Of a stretch of 33,963 nucleotides of DNA, positions 25,192 through 33,629 are shown one piece after another (the stretch's first letter is position 1; each line of letters starts with the position of its first letter). The position numbers were made by a program, and so were the translations under genes. The DNA lies in NCBI GenBank assembly GCA_964404205.1, contig CAYOJD010000016.1, forward strand, positions 1-33,963, given 5' to 3'. This DNA comes from CAZWBR01 sp964404205. GTDB lineage: Bacteria; Bacteroidota; Bacteroidia; Bacteroidales; Prolixibacteraceae. The notes under the pieces were generated by a model. It made no database searches and was not told the origin of the DNA. It saw nothing but the letters and a program-made list of their open reading frames with translations.

Positions 25192-25625
25192 AATGTTTTG
25201 AAGTTTAGCTGTTTTCTGATGCGGAACCTGAGTGTGTTCCTTAATTTTGAACGGAACAAAAATAAAATAAAATAATAAGGTAAAAGTATGCCTAAAGCGC
25301 CAAGTGCCGCCAATGCTTCATGTTTAGCAACAGTATTCACCCCGGCAAGTGTGGCTACAACCAGGATTAGCGGCAGCAAATAGCCAAAGAAAAGTGCCCT
25401 GTACCCCTGCGATTTGGAAGCCATCACCTCGACACTGTCGCCCGGTGCAAAATGCCCCTCCCACTCGGTTACCTCAACCTCTTTCTCCTTGATTTCGGAT
25501 GAAGAGCAACTCCCTTTTACCTGACACGAGACACAGGCTGCCTGCGAAATGATACTTACAACAATCTTGTCAGTATCAACCGATTTCACAATACCTGTAT
25601 GACAAAGGTTTTTATTTTCGACCAT
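25188..25625 (-). CDS. rseC: SoxR-reducing system protein RseC family
   Basis: A 145-residue membrane protein with an N-terminal Cys-rich segment (AACVSCQVKGSCSS, C-x2-C-x5-C), an OB-like part, and two C-terminal helices (ALFFGYLLPLILVVATLAGV; LAALGALGILLPYYFILFLF). In many bacteria the family is encoded with Rnf/Rsx, which reduces SoxR in enterics; its role in Bacteroidota is not settled. The frame opens back to 25694, but the promoter at 25656-25649 lies inside that extension, so ATG 25625 is the start. Confidence 0.9.
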   Translation of the reverse strand: MVENKNLCHTGIVKSVDTDKIVVSIISQAACVSCQVKGSCSSSEIKEKEVEVTEWEGHFAPGDSVEVMASKSQGYRALFFGYLLPLILVVATLAGVNTVAKHEALAALGALGILLPYYFILFLFRSKLRNTLRFRIRKQLNFKTL

Positions 25626-25648
25626 TTTTTTCTCGTAAAAATCGGCCG

Positions 25649-25656
25649 CAAATGTA
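25649..25656 (-). promoter_or_regulatory. -7 element of the rseC-rnf operon promoter
   Basis: CAAATGTA on the plus strand is TACATTTG on the minus strand, an exact TAnnTTTG, 24 nt ahead of the rseC ATG. No -33 TTTG at the right distance. Confidence 0.6.
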
Positions 25657-25865
25657 TATACATTTTTTTGTAACGAATATGATATCTCGCCCAAAACGGT
25701 CAGGCAGGGTAATTTATGCTCAGTTTAAATTAAATTTTTGGCCCGCCCCAACCATTGGACAAGGGATTTATTTTACACCGATTATTATTTCAACTGCTTC
25801 ATAACCAAACACCATATCCAAAACAAAACAAATCAGGTTTTTTTAAGAAAATTATACACTAAAAA

Positions 25866-25898
25866 TTTGCTGTTTGTTAAAAATATGTCTTACACTTG
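25866..25898 (+). promoter_or_regulatory. Possible corA promoter
   Basis: TTTG (25866-25869), 21-nt spacer, TACACTTG (25891-25898), with one mismatch in the -7 box. It would start transcription near 25902 and leave a leader of about 105 nt before corA. The rest of the 384-bp rseC/corA divergent gap holds no other clear element. Confidence 0.4.
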
Positions 25899-25917
25899 CA
25901 AAAAATTTTGTGAAGTG

Positions 25918-25950
25918 ATGGATGACTATCCGGCGGACATAGAAAGTTAA
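25918..25950 (+). CDS. possible leader peptide of corA
   Basis: A 10-codon ORF, ATG to TAA at 25948-25950, encoding MDDYPADIES: four acidic residues and a proline in ten. An in-frame ATG at 25885 would give 21 residues (MSYTCKKFCEV in front), but it lies upstream of the proposed transcription start. The stop is followed 5 nt later by a perfect hairpin. The family of Mg2+-responsive leader peptides in enterics is also rich in acidic and proline residues; that resemblance is only analogy. Confidence 0.3.
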   Translation: MDDYPADIES

Positions 25951-25955
25951 ATCAG

Positions 25956-25985
25956 CAGAGGTAAATGAATGACGAATTACCTCTG
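25956..25985 (+). promoter_or_regulatory. Hairpin in the corA leader
   Basis: CAGAGGTAA (25956-25964) and TTACCTCTG (25977-25985) form a perfect 9-bp stem with a 12-nt loop. No T-tract follows. The corA Shine-Dalgarno (GGAGG, 25997-26001) is 12 nt beyond it and is not part of the stem. Confidence 0.55.
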
Positions 25986-26009
25986 GTTTAAATCTTGGAG
26001 GAAAACGTT

Positions 26010-26933
26010 ATGATTACCTATCTGAAAAACGAAAGAGGGTACAAAGTAATTGATCAATGGGAACCCGACTGTTGGATCAATGTCGAATGCCCCACCGACG
26101 AAGAGCTCGCCCTAATTGGCGCCCGCTACAATATTCCACAGGAATTTATTACCGACATTGCCGACGTCGACGAGCGTCCGCGCACCGAAGCCGATGACGA
26201 CTGGCTTTATCTTATTATCCGTGTCCCCTATTACTCAAATAACGGCGCTCCGTTTATTACTGCCCCGCTTGGCATTATTTTTACCGGCGATGTAGTACTG
26301 ACCCTCTGCTACTATCAAACGCAGATGCTCTCCGACTTCATTTCTCATTCGCAGCGCAAAAACATCAATATCCAGAATAATTTCGACTTTGTGGTGAGGC
26401 TCTTCCTCTCCTCATCGGTTTGGTTCCTGAAATACCTGAAGCAAATCAACAACCTGTTGTACGAGACGGAGAAAGAACTCGAACGCTCTATCCAGAATGA
26501 AGATCTGCAAAGTTTGATGAAAATCGAAAAATCGTTGGTTTACTTTATCGCCTCTCTTCGTGGAAACGGGATTCTCTATTCACGTATCAAAAACCTGAAA
26601 TTCAGCAAAGATTCATTCGACGAAGATTTGTATGAAGATGCTGATATCGAGCTTCGACAGGCAATTGAAACAGCCAACGTATTGAGCGACATTTTGGGAA
26701 GTATGATGAAAAACTACACTTCGGTGATCTCGAACAACCTTAACGTTGTGATGAAACAGCTGACCGCTATTTCGATTATTTTGATGTTTCCGACATTGAT
26801 TGCCAGCATCTTCGGGATGAATCTCACCAGCCATATCGAAGCCGATAGCCAGGCTTTCTATTATGTCATTGCCGGATCATTCTTCATCTCGCTGATGGGT
26901 GTACTGATTTTTAAACGGAGAGATTGGTTCTGA
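26010..26933 (+). CDS. corA: CorA-family divalent cation transporter
   Basis: A 307-residue member of the CorA family, which carries Mg2+ and, in some members, Co2+ or Ni2+. It has a long soluble N-terminal funnel domain, a helical stalk (INNLLYETEKELERSIQNEDLQ), and two C-terminal TM helices with the GMN motif between them (FGMN, about 269-271). The MPEL residues often seen after GMN are absent; the loop reads LTSHIEADSQ. ATG 26010, preceded by GGAGG at 25997-26001, is preferred over the TTG at 25995. It converges on priA. Confidence 0.93.
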   Translation: MITYLKNERGYKVIDQWEPDCWINVECPTDEELALIGARYNIPQEFITDIADVDERPRTEADDDWLYLIIRVPYYSNNGAPFITAPLGIIFTGDVVLTLCYYQTQMLSDFISHSQRKNINIQNNFDFVVRLFLSSSVWFLKYLKQINNLLYETEKELERSIQNEDLQSLMKIEKSLVYFIASLRGNGILYSRIKNLKFSKDSFDEDLYEDADIELRQAIETANVLSDILGSMMKNYTSVISNNLNVVMKQLTAISIILMFPTLIASIFGMNLTSHIEADSQAFYYVIAGSFFISLMGVLIFKRRDWF

Positions 26934-26951
26934 AACGGTATCCGTCAGTAT

Positions 26952-29444
26952 TTACATTGGATCGACATCGACAATAATTTGAACCATTTTATTGCCTTCC
27001 TGCGATTTTACCGAATCGAGAATCTGTTGCATCCGCCTTTTGGCACTGCTGATTGAAATATCACGTTCGAATTTCATCCACATCTGTTTGATGTACATCA
27101 ATTTGATTCGGTTTACTGCCGGATCTTCTGGCCCCAGAACCCGTTGGCCAAATTCTCGGCGAAGTGCCCTTGCAGCTAAATTGGTTATTCGTTCGAGTTC
27201 ACCCTTGTCGCGGTGCTTCAGTGTAACATTTATCAACCGGTAAAATGGCGGATATTTGAATTGCTCCCGCTCTTCAATCTGGCTTTTATACATCGCCTGA
27301 TAGTCGTTATCAATTACCTGTTTGATAACCGGATGACTCGGATCGGATGTCTGGATAATCACCCGCCCCTGTTTATGCTTTCGCCCGGCACGTCCCCCCA
27401 CCTGCGCCATGAGCTGATAGCTTCTTTCGTGCGAGCGAAAATCGGGAAAGTTGAGCAGATTATCGGCATTAAGAATGCCCACCACGCTGACATGCTCAAA
27501 ATCGAGGCCTTTGGTTATCATTTGTGTCCCAACCAAAATATCTATCGAACCCATTTCAAAACGCTTTATCAGGTTATCGAAACCATTCTTGGTCCGTGTG
27601 GTATCCAAATCCATGCGCTCGACATTGGCTGACGGAAAGAGCTCCGAAAGCTCTTCTTCAATCTTTTCGGTTCCAAAACCTTTCGTATTAACCTCTTTTG
27701 AACCGCATGAACGGCAACTGCCGGGGTGCGACATCGACCATCCGCAATAATGGCAAGCCAGCGTATGATTGTGTTTATGGTAAGTAAGGCTTACATCGCA
27801 ATGATTGCATTTGGGCACCCAACCACACGCTTTGCATTCGACAAACGGAGAGAAGCCCCGCCGGTTCTGAAAAAGAATCACCTGCTCATTATTTTTCAAA
27901 GCAAGCTCAATTTCATCGTGCAGCAGCGGCGTAAGATGTGCCACTATCTCCTTCTTCCGGTAAGCCTCCTTCAAATCGGCGATTTGAATCTCCGGGAGTT
28001 CAATGCGTCCATGCCTTCCGGTCAGTTCAACGAAACCATACTTTCCCTGTTGGGCATTAAAATAGGTTTCTACCGAAGGTGTCGCCGTTCCAAGTAAAAC
28101 CGGAATCTGGTGCAAGTGTCCCAGCACAATGGCACTGTCGCGGGCATGATAGCGGGGTGCCGGATCATATTGTTTAAAACTATTTTCGTGTTCCTCATCG
28201 ACAATTATCAACCCCAGATGGCTGAATGGCAGAAAAAGCGCCGAACGCGCCCCGACTATCAACTGGTAATTCTTATCGCTTTCAGGCTGATATCTCAGCA
28301 CTTTATTCCAGATTTCTACCCTTTCGGCATCGTTAAATTTCGAATGATAAACTCCTGTTTTATTCCCAAAAACCCGTTTTAAACGGCTAATAATCTGAGT
28401 CGTTAATCCAATTTCCGGCAAAAGATAAAGTACCTGCTTCCCTTGCGCGATACAATCGGCAATTAACTGAATATAGATTTCTGTTTTCCCGCTTCCGGTT
28501 ACCCCGTGCAGCAAGGTGGTAACATTTTTATCGAACGATTTTTTGATTTGCCGATAAGCCAATTGTTGGACCTCACTCAGCGGGTACATTGGCTTGACCG
28601 TTGTCACCGATTCATCCAAACGGGTAATAACCACCTCTTTGGTTTTCAAAATCGATTTCCCAATCAAGCCGTTAAGAATCGCAACGGAACAACCACTTTC
28701 TGTCAACAGCTCTTTTTTGGCCATCGAAAATTTGGAAAGCAGCGCCAAATCACCTGCCTTTTGTAAAATAAAACCGAGCAGCCTTTGTTGCTTGGGCACT
28801 TTCGTCAGCAAATCAAGCATACGATTGATTTTCAACTCATCATGAAACTCCGGCGACAAAACGATATGGGTTTCTGTTTTAGGGCGTACGGTTTCTTTTA
28901 GTTCTTCTTCGACTACCACTGCCCCTTTGCGCAACAATTCGTTCAAAACAGGCAATGTATTTTTCTTCTTCAAGGCTGAATTCAATTCATGGACTGTCAG
29001 GTTTCTCCGGCCATAAATAACCTGAAAAACCTCTTCTTCTTTCGAAGAAAGTTTATCGTTTACATCTTCTACAAAATCGACGTTCAAACTAATGCTGGTT
29101 TCACTCTCCAGTTTCAATCCTGAAGGCAAAGCGGCCTTGTACACCTCACCAATAGAACAATGGTAATAGCCTGCAATCCAATCCCAAAGCGCAAAACAGG
29201 CCGTTGGGACAACCGCTTCACGGTCGAGCAACGACTCAATATTCTTTATCTCGTACCCTTCGGGACATTGATAATGAATCGAGTGGACCAGTGCCGAATA
29301 AAACCGTTTGGCACCAAACTGCACCACCACCCTTCCCCCGACAACAATATCGTTCTCCATTTCGCGAGGAACCAGATAAGTAAAAAAACCTTCAAGCGGA
29401 AGCGGGAGAATTACATCAGCATATTTTGTTCCGGAGCTATCCAT
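26952..29444 (-). CDS. priA: primosomal protein N' (replication restart helicase PriA)
   Basis: A 3'-5' DNA helicase that restarts stalled forks. The 830-residue protein has an N-terminal 3'-DNA-binding domain (ADVILPLPLEGFFTY), Walker A GVTGSGKT (314-321), DEEH (416-419), the GTATPSVET motif, the zinc-binding cysteines at 537, 540, 546, 549, 564, 567, 577 and 580, and the helicase C domain with GTQMITKGLDFEHV and QVGGRAGR. All expected parts are intact. Confidence 0.97.
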   Translation of the reverse strand: MDSSGTKYADVILPLPLEGFFTYLVPREMENDIVVGGRVVVQFGAKRFYSALVHSIHYQCPEGYEIKNIESLLDREAVVPTACFALWDWIAGYYHCSIGEVYKAALPSGLKLESETSISLNVDFVEDVNDKLSSKEEEVFQVIYGRRNLTVHELNSALKKKNTLPVLNELLRKGAVVVEEELKETVRPKTETHIVLSPEFHDELKINRMLDLLTKVPKQQRLLGFILQKAGDLALLSKFSMAKKELLTESGCSVAILNGLIGKSILKTKEVVITRLDESVTTVKPMYPLSEVQQLAYRQIKKSFDKNVTTLLHGVTGSGKTEIYIQLIADCIAQGKQVLYLLPEIGLTTQIISRLKRVFGNKTGVYHSKFNDAERVEIWNKVLRYQPESDKNYQLIVGARSALFLPFSHLGLIIVDEEHENSFKQYDPAPRYHARDSAIVLGHLHQIPVLLGTATPSVETYFNAQQGKYGFVELTGRHGRIELPEIQIADLKEAYRKKEIVAHLTPLLHDEIELALKNNEQVILFQNRRGFSPFVECKACGWVPKCNHCDVSLTYHKHNHTLACHYCGWSMSHPGSCRSCGSKEVNTKGFGTEKIEEELSELFPSANVERMDLDTTRTKNGFDNLIKRFEMGSIDILVGTQMITKGLDFEHVSVVGILNADNLLNFPDFRSHERSYQLMAQVGGRAGRKHKQGRVIIQTSDPSHPVIKQVIDNDYQAMYKSQIEEREQFKYPPFYRLINVTLKHRDKGELERITNLAARALRREFGQRVLGPEDPAVNRIKLMYIKQMWMKFERDISISSAKRRMQQILDSVKSQEGNKMVQIIVDVDPM

Positions 29445-29469
29445 TCACTCTTTTGGGTTAAAGCAGCCT

Positions 29470-29477
29470 CAAAGATA
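29470..29477 (-). promoter_or_regulatory. -7 element of the priA promoter
   Basis: CAAAGATA on the plus strand is TATCTTTG on the minus strand, an exact TAnnTTTG, 26 nt ahead of the priA ATG. No -33 TTTG at 19-21 nt. Confidence 0.55.
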
Positions 29478-29649
29478 TCAATCAAAATTCGATACCGCTT
29501 CTTTTTTTTCTTATTTTTACCATTGTACACAACCAAACATTCTCAGTCGCCTTAAAAATACAACTGTCAATTTATCAGAAGTTTAAAATTTAAAATTCGA
29601 TATTTTTTTGTTTATATAAAAAGTACTTTATACTGTAATTATCCATCTC

Positions 29650-31839
29650 ATGAAGACAATTTATTCGCTTGCATTGCTGCTCCTGCTCGTTGGACAAGCC
29701 TTTGCCCAACCCGACAGAGTGACCATTGAGGGATCGCCAATTGTTGTCGAAACAGACAAAACATCTCTTGTTTTTGCCGTTGGACAAAACAAAAAACTCT
29801 ATCAACTCTATTGGGGAGAAAAATTAAAAAATGGTTCCGATTATGCCAAACTGCCGCTGCTACAGGAGGCCTACATGCCGGCAGGAACCGACAACCTGTT
29901 CGAACCTGCCATTAAAATGGTGCACAACGACGGTAATCCATCATTGGAATTGTTGTTTAGCAGCATAAACACCAAAAAAGATGGCAATGTAACCACCACC
30001 ATCATCACGTTGAAAGACCCGCAGTACCCCGTGGAGGTAAAGCTCAATTTTGCCGCCTATTTCAGCGAGAATGTCGTCAAGAGTTGGAGTGTCATTTCGC
30101 ACCGCGAGAAAAAAGCAGTCGAGATGACCAATTACGCCTCGTCAATGTTGCATCTCAACGCCGGCCAATACTGGCTTACCCATTTCAACGGCGATTGGGC
30201 CAAGGAGATGCGCCGCGAAGTAACTCCGCTTCCCAATGGTATTACTACAATCGACAGCAAATTGGGTACACGGGCCAATATTTACCGTATGCCGCTTTTT
30301 CTCCTTTCAAAAGATTGCCCTGCCACCGAAACAACCGGCGAAGTGATAGCTGCCAACCTGGCCTGGACCGGTAGCTTCCGCTACGATTTCGAAATTGACA
30401 ATAACAATTCGTTGCGAATAATTTCAGGCATCAACCATTTCGGCTCCGAGTATTGGCTGAATCCGAACGAAGAGTTCGTGACCCCTGAACTGGTCTTTAC
30501 TTACAGTGCTAACGGAACAGGCGAAGCCAGTCGGAACCTCCATCGCTGGGCCCGCAACTGGGGCATCCTCGATGGCAATGGCAATCGTCTTACACTGCTC
30601 AACAACTGGGAAGCCACCTATTTCACCTTCGACGAGGAGGTATTAACCCAACTCTTTGATGGAGCCAAAAATCTTGGTGTCGATCTTTTTCTGCTCGACG
30701 ATGGTTGGTTTGCCAATAAATATCCGCGCAACAACGATGGAGCCGGACTGGGAGACTGGCAACCCAATGTAAAAAAACTACCTCATGGCTTAGGTTATTT
30801 GGTTGAAAAAGCTACCGAAAAAGGAATCAAATTTGGGATTTGGATTGAACCCGAAATGGTCAATCCTAAAAGCGAACTCTACGAAAAACATCCTGAATGG
30901 GTGCTGAAACTTCCCAATCGGGCCGAAAACTACTATCGAAACCAGTTGGTTCTCGATTTAACAAACCCCGAAGTGCAGGAATTTGTCTATAATATGGTCG
31001 ACGGGATGCTCACTCAAAATCCGGGTATCGCTTTCATTAAATGGGATTGTAACCGAATGATGACCAGCTCTTATTCCAATTTCTTGAAAGAAAAACAATC
31101 GCACCTGCAAATCGACTATGTGCATAGTTTCTACAAAATCATGGAGCGATTGCGCGCAAAATACCCAACATTGCCCATTATGCTTTGTTCGGGAGGCGGT
31201 GGCCGAAGCGATTACGGGGCACTGAAATATTTCACCGAATTTTGGCCCAGCGACAACACCGATGGGCTCGAAAGAGTTTATATTCAATGGGAATATTCCG
31301 CCTTCTTTCCCGCCATATCTGTTTGTAACCATATTACCACCTGGGGGAAACAATCGCTTAAATACCGTACCGATGTTGCCATGATGGGCAAAATGGGTTA
31401 CGATATCAGGGTTGCCGAGCTATCACCCGAAGAGTTGAAATTCAGCCAAAGCGCACTGAAAAATTATGAACGGTTGAAAGAGGTTATCTGGCGTGGCGAT
31501 CTCTTCCGGTTGATTTCGCCTTACAACGAACAAAGAGCAGTGCTGATGTATGTCGACGAAGCCAAAAGCCACGCGGTACTCTTCTCGTACGCTTTATACC
31601 CTCGTACATTCAATCAGTTTGCAGCCGTCAGGTTACAGGGGCTTGCACCCGATAAGTTATACAAAGTGGAAGAAATCAATAGAATGGAAAGTCGCGATAA
31701 TGCTCAACACAGCCCAGGTCCGTCGAGGCCTGCCGAAGCCCAGATCTTTTCGGGCGACTATCTGATGAAAGTGGGCATTTCGTTACCCAACAACAATCCA
31801 CTCACCAGTGCAGTTATCGAAATCACGGAAGTGAAATAA
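29650..31839 (+). CDS. exported alpha-galactosidase, GH36
   Basis: Hydrolyses alpha-1,6-linked galactose from raffinose-type sugars or galactomannans. 729 residues with a signal peptide (about 1-19, VGQAFA). Beta-sandwich N-terminal domain, TIM barrel with LLDDGWFANKYP (348-359), GIWIEPEMVNP, and the nucleophile D466 in IKWDCNR. The acid/base is in the SDNTD motif (534-538). CSGGGGRSDYGAL is also conserved. No SusC/SusD or regulator is next to it; the MFS transporter beyond the repeat array could be functionally linked, but they are convergent. Confidence 0.94.
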   Translation: MKTIYSLALLLLLVGQAFAQPDRVTIEGSPIVVETDKTSLVFAVGQNKKLYQLYWGEKLKNGSDYAKLPLLQEAYMPAGTDNLFEPAIKMVHNDGNPSLELLFSSINTKKDGNVTTTIITLKDPQYPVEVKLNFAAYFSENVVKSWSVISHREKKAVEMTNYASSMLHLNAGQYWLTHFNGDWAKEMRREVTPLPNGITTIDSKLGTRANIYRMPLFLLSKDCPATETTGEVIAANLAWTGSFRYDFEIDNNNSLRIISGINHFGSEYWLNPNEEFVTPELVFTYSANGTGEASRNLHRWARNWGILDGNGNRLTLLNNWEATYFTFDEEVLTQLFDGAKNLGVDLFLLDDGWFANKYPRNNDGAGLGDWQPNVKKLPHGLGYLVEKATEKGIKFGIWIEPEMVNPKSELYEKHPEWVLKLPNRAENYYRNQLVLDLTNPEVQEFVYNMVDGMLTQNPGIAFIKWDCNRMMTSSYSNFLKEKQSHLQIDYVHSFYKIMERLRAKYPTLPIMLCSGGGGRSDYGALKYFTEFWPSDNTDGLERVYIQWEYSAFFPAISVCNHITTWGKQSLKYRTDVAMMGKMGYDIRVAELSPEELKFSQSALKNYERLKEVIWRGDLFRLISPYNEQRAVLMYVDEAKSHAVLFSYALYPRTFNQFAAVRLQGLAPDKLYKVEEINRMESRDNAQHSPGPSRPAEAQIFSGDYLMKVGISLPNNNPLTSAVIEITEVK

Positions 31840-31856
31840 CCCATGATGGCTGATTT

Positions 31857-31890
31857 CAGGTCTAACCTAATCTCATTTAGGTTAGACCTG
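31857..31890. repeat. Left-flank hairpin of the tandem-repeat array
   Basis: CAGGTCTAACCTAA (31857-31870) and TTAGGTTAGACCTG (31877-31890) form a perfect 14-bp stem with loop TCTCAT, 17 nt after the GH36 stop. It has no T-tract. It could still act as a 3' end structure for the GH36 transcript. Confidence 0.8.
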
Positions 31891-31901
31891 AATAGGATAC
31901 A

Positions 31902-32270
31902 TTCCAACGCCTCTCCTACATGTTCCAATGCTTCTATTCCACGTTCCAACGCTTCTATTCCACGTTCCAACGCTTCTATTCCACGTTCCAACGCTTCTAT
32001 TCCACGTTCCAGCGCTTTCATTCCACGTTCCAACGCTTCTATTCCACGTTCCAGCGCTTTCATTCCACTTTCCAACGCTTCTATTCCACTTTCCAACGCT
32101 TCTATTCCACGTTCCAACGCTTCTATTCCACGTTCCAACGCTTTCATTCCACGTTCCAACGCTTCTATTCCACGTTCCAGCGCTTTCATTCCACTTTCCA
32201 ACGCTTCTATTCCACGTTCCAACGCTTCTATTCCACTTTCCAACGCTTCTATTTCATGTTCCAACACATG
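31902..32270. repeat. 21-bp tandem-repeat array, 16 full units plus degenerate ends
   Basis: Sixteen head-to-tail 21-bp units (31923-32258) with no spacers. Each consists of 7-mers TTCCAAC, GCTTCTA, TTCCACG. A degenerate unit (31902-31922) opens it and a 12-nt partial closes it (32259-32270); both end in ACATG. Variation is nearly limited to four sites: unit positions 6 (A/G), 12-13 (CT to TC) and 21 (G/T). Units 5, 7 and 13 carry the first two together; unit 11 carries only the second. The array is open in at least three plus frames (FQRFYST, SNASIPR, LLFHVPT heptads) and one minus frame (GIEALER heptads). No ORF here can be trusted as a gene. Confidence 0.95.
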
Positions 32271-32275
32271 CAAAA

Positions 32276-32289
32276 TAGGTCACGACCTA
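32276..32289. repeat. Right-flank palindrome of the array
   Basis: TAGGTC (32276-32281), AC, GACCTA (32284-32289): a 14-bp perfect palindrome with a 2-bp centre, 6 nt after the array. TAGGTCACGACCTAAAT (32276-32292) resembles TAGGTTAGACCTGAAT (31878-31893) of the left hairpin. Confidence 0.75.
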
Positions 32290-32357
32290 AATCCATTCAG
32301 GCAAGGCAATTTTAATAATCCTATATTTTTTCTGCTAAAAGTTTAAGGTCCCAACAG

Positions 32358-33545
32358 TCAGTGTATCTCTTTCATTCTGGTCACCAATATGGAGATACCA
32401 AACCCGAAAAGTCCGATAAAGGCAAACGAATAACGTAATCCGGCAGCTTCGGCAATATAGCCAATCAATGGCGGCCCCATCAAAAAGCCCAAAAAGCTGA
32501 CACTCGATACGGTGGCCAATGCAATGCCCGGTGCAATCGAAGGATGTTTACCGGCTGTACTGTAAACGGTTGGCACAATGCTCGAAACCCCCAAACCAAC
32601 CAACATAAAGGCAAAGGTTGAAGGAATGAGATAGGGAAAAAGTACGGAAATAAAAAGTCCTGTCGATATCATCACGCCGCTAATCTGTAGCAAAAGCTTT
32701 CGGCCATAGCGGGCTATTAGTTTATCGGCAACAAAACGGCCGCCGGCCATCATTATCATAAACGAAGTATATCCCAGAACCACCAGCGAAGCAGGCGCTT
32801 TCACCACATCTTTGAAATAGACACCGCTCCAGTCGAACATGGCACCCTCGCTGGCCATACTGCAAAACCCGATTACGCCCAGCAAAAACAAAAGCCTGTC
32901 CGGTTTACTGAAGAAGGAGGTTCTGGCCGCAGGAATGTTGCTTTGTCCGGCACCGGCAATCAGAAAACGTTTGTTGAACAGGATAAATATCCACACAATA
33001 CCGACTATTATCACAAAGTGGGTAAGCGGGTTGGCACGAAAATTCATCATGGCAAGCCCAACCAAAGCCCCTGTAAACCCGGCCATGCTCCATCCGCCGT
33101 GAAACGACGACATGATGGGCCGCTGATAGAGCCTTTCGGCAGCTACTCCCTGTGTGTTGATTGAAATATTGCACATATTCCCGAATAATCCGAAACAAAA
33201 GAGGGCTGCTGCCAACTGCCACCCCGATTGGGCTAAACCAAGCCCCACCAAACACAGCGTGTAAAACGGCAACGCAAAAAGCAGAATCGCCGGACTGCCA
33301 TATCGGGTTACCAATTTCCCTGAAAAGGGCATCATCAAAAACTGCCCGACCGGAAGGGCAAATAAAACCGTTCCGAAAGCAGCATCGCTCAAATGCAATG
33401 TTGTTTTAATATCGGGGATACGGCTCGCCCACGATGCAAAACAGAGCCCCATGCTGAAATAAAACAGGGCAACCGCAAGGCGTATCCTGCTTTTGCTATT
33501 ATCGTCAGCACGCTCTCCCAAGCTTTCTGTAGTATGTACAACCAT
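32358..33545 (-). CDS. MFS transporter, YbjJ-like
   Basis: A 395-residue permease with about 12 hydrophobic helices. SSFHGGWSMAGFTGALVG (middle of the first half) and the GRFVADKLIARYGRKLLL loop match the YbjJ-like branch of the major facilitator superfamily. The N-terminal 20 residues are hydrophilic and charged. Substrate unknown; relatives are often labelled sugar or drug transporters without direct proof. It ends near the tandem-repeat array. Upstream, GATGATAATC/GATGATAGTC repeats lie at 33546-33565. Confidence 0.9.
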   Translation of the reverse strand: MVVHTTESLGERADDNSKSRIRLAVALFYFSMGLCFASWASRIPDIKTTLHLSDAAFGTVLFALPVGQFLMMPFSGKLVTRYGSPAILLFALPFYTLCLVGLGLAQSGWQLAAALFCFGLFGNMCNISINTQGVAAERLYQRPIMSSFHGGWSMAGFTGALVGLAMMNFRANPLTHFVIIVGIVWIFILFNKRFLIAGAGQSNIPAARTSFFSKPDRLLFLLGVIGFCSMASEGAMFDWSGVYFKDVVKAPASLVVLGYTSFMIMMAGGRFVADKLIARYGRKLLLQISGVMISTGLFISVLFPYLIPSTFAFMLVGLGVSSIVPTVYSTAGKHPSIAPGIALATVSSVSFLGFLMGPPLIGYIAEAAGLRYSFAFIGLFGFGISILVTRMKEIH

Positions 33546-33629
33546 GATGATAATCGATGATAGTCGATGAAACGGATGGCAAAGATCGTCAATTTTTGGT
33601 CAGCCAACGTTTTGAAATCGTTAAATCGA

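Noticed and set aside
25626..25694. Upstream extension of RseC
   Set aside because: It contains the operon's -7 element, so it cannot be in the mRNA from that promoter.
25738..25917. 70-residue ORF ahead of corA
   Set aside because: AT-rich composition, no homology recognised, upstream of the likely promoter; only its last ten codons are kept as a possible leader peptide.
27213..28382. Plus-strand ORFs opposite priA
   Set aside because: Antisense shadows of priA without start signals or domains.
31902..32270. CRISPR array
   Set aside because: Units are 21 bp head to tail with no unique spacers and there is no cas gene in the window.
31758..32346. Protein genes inside the array (plus frames from 31843, 31920, 31928; minus frame from 32273)
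   Set aside because: A 21-bp repeat without stops is open in several frames automatically. The minus frame begins with TTG and runs into the GH36 coding end; the plus frames have no supporting signals beyond an ATG.
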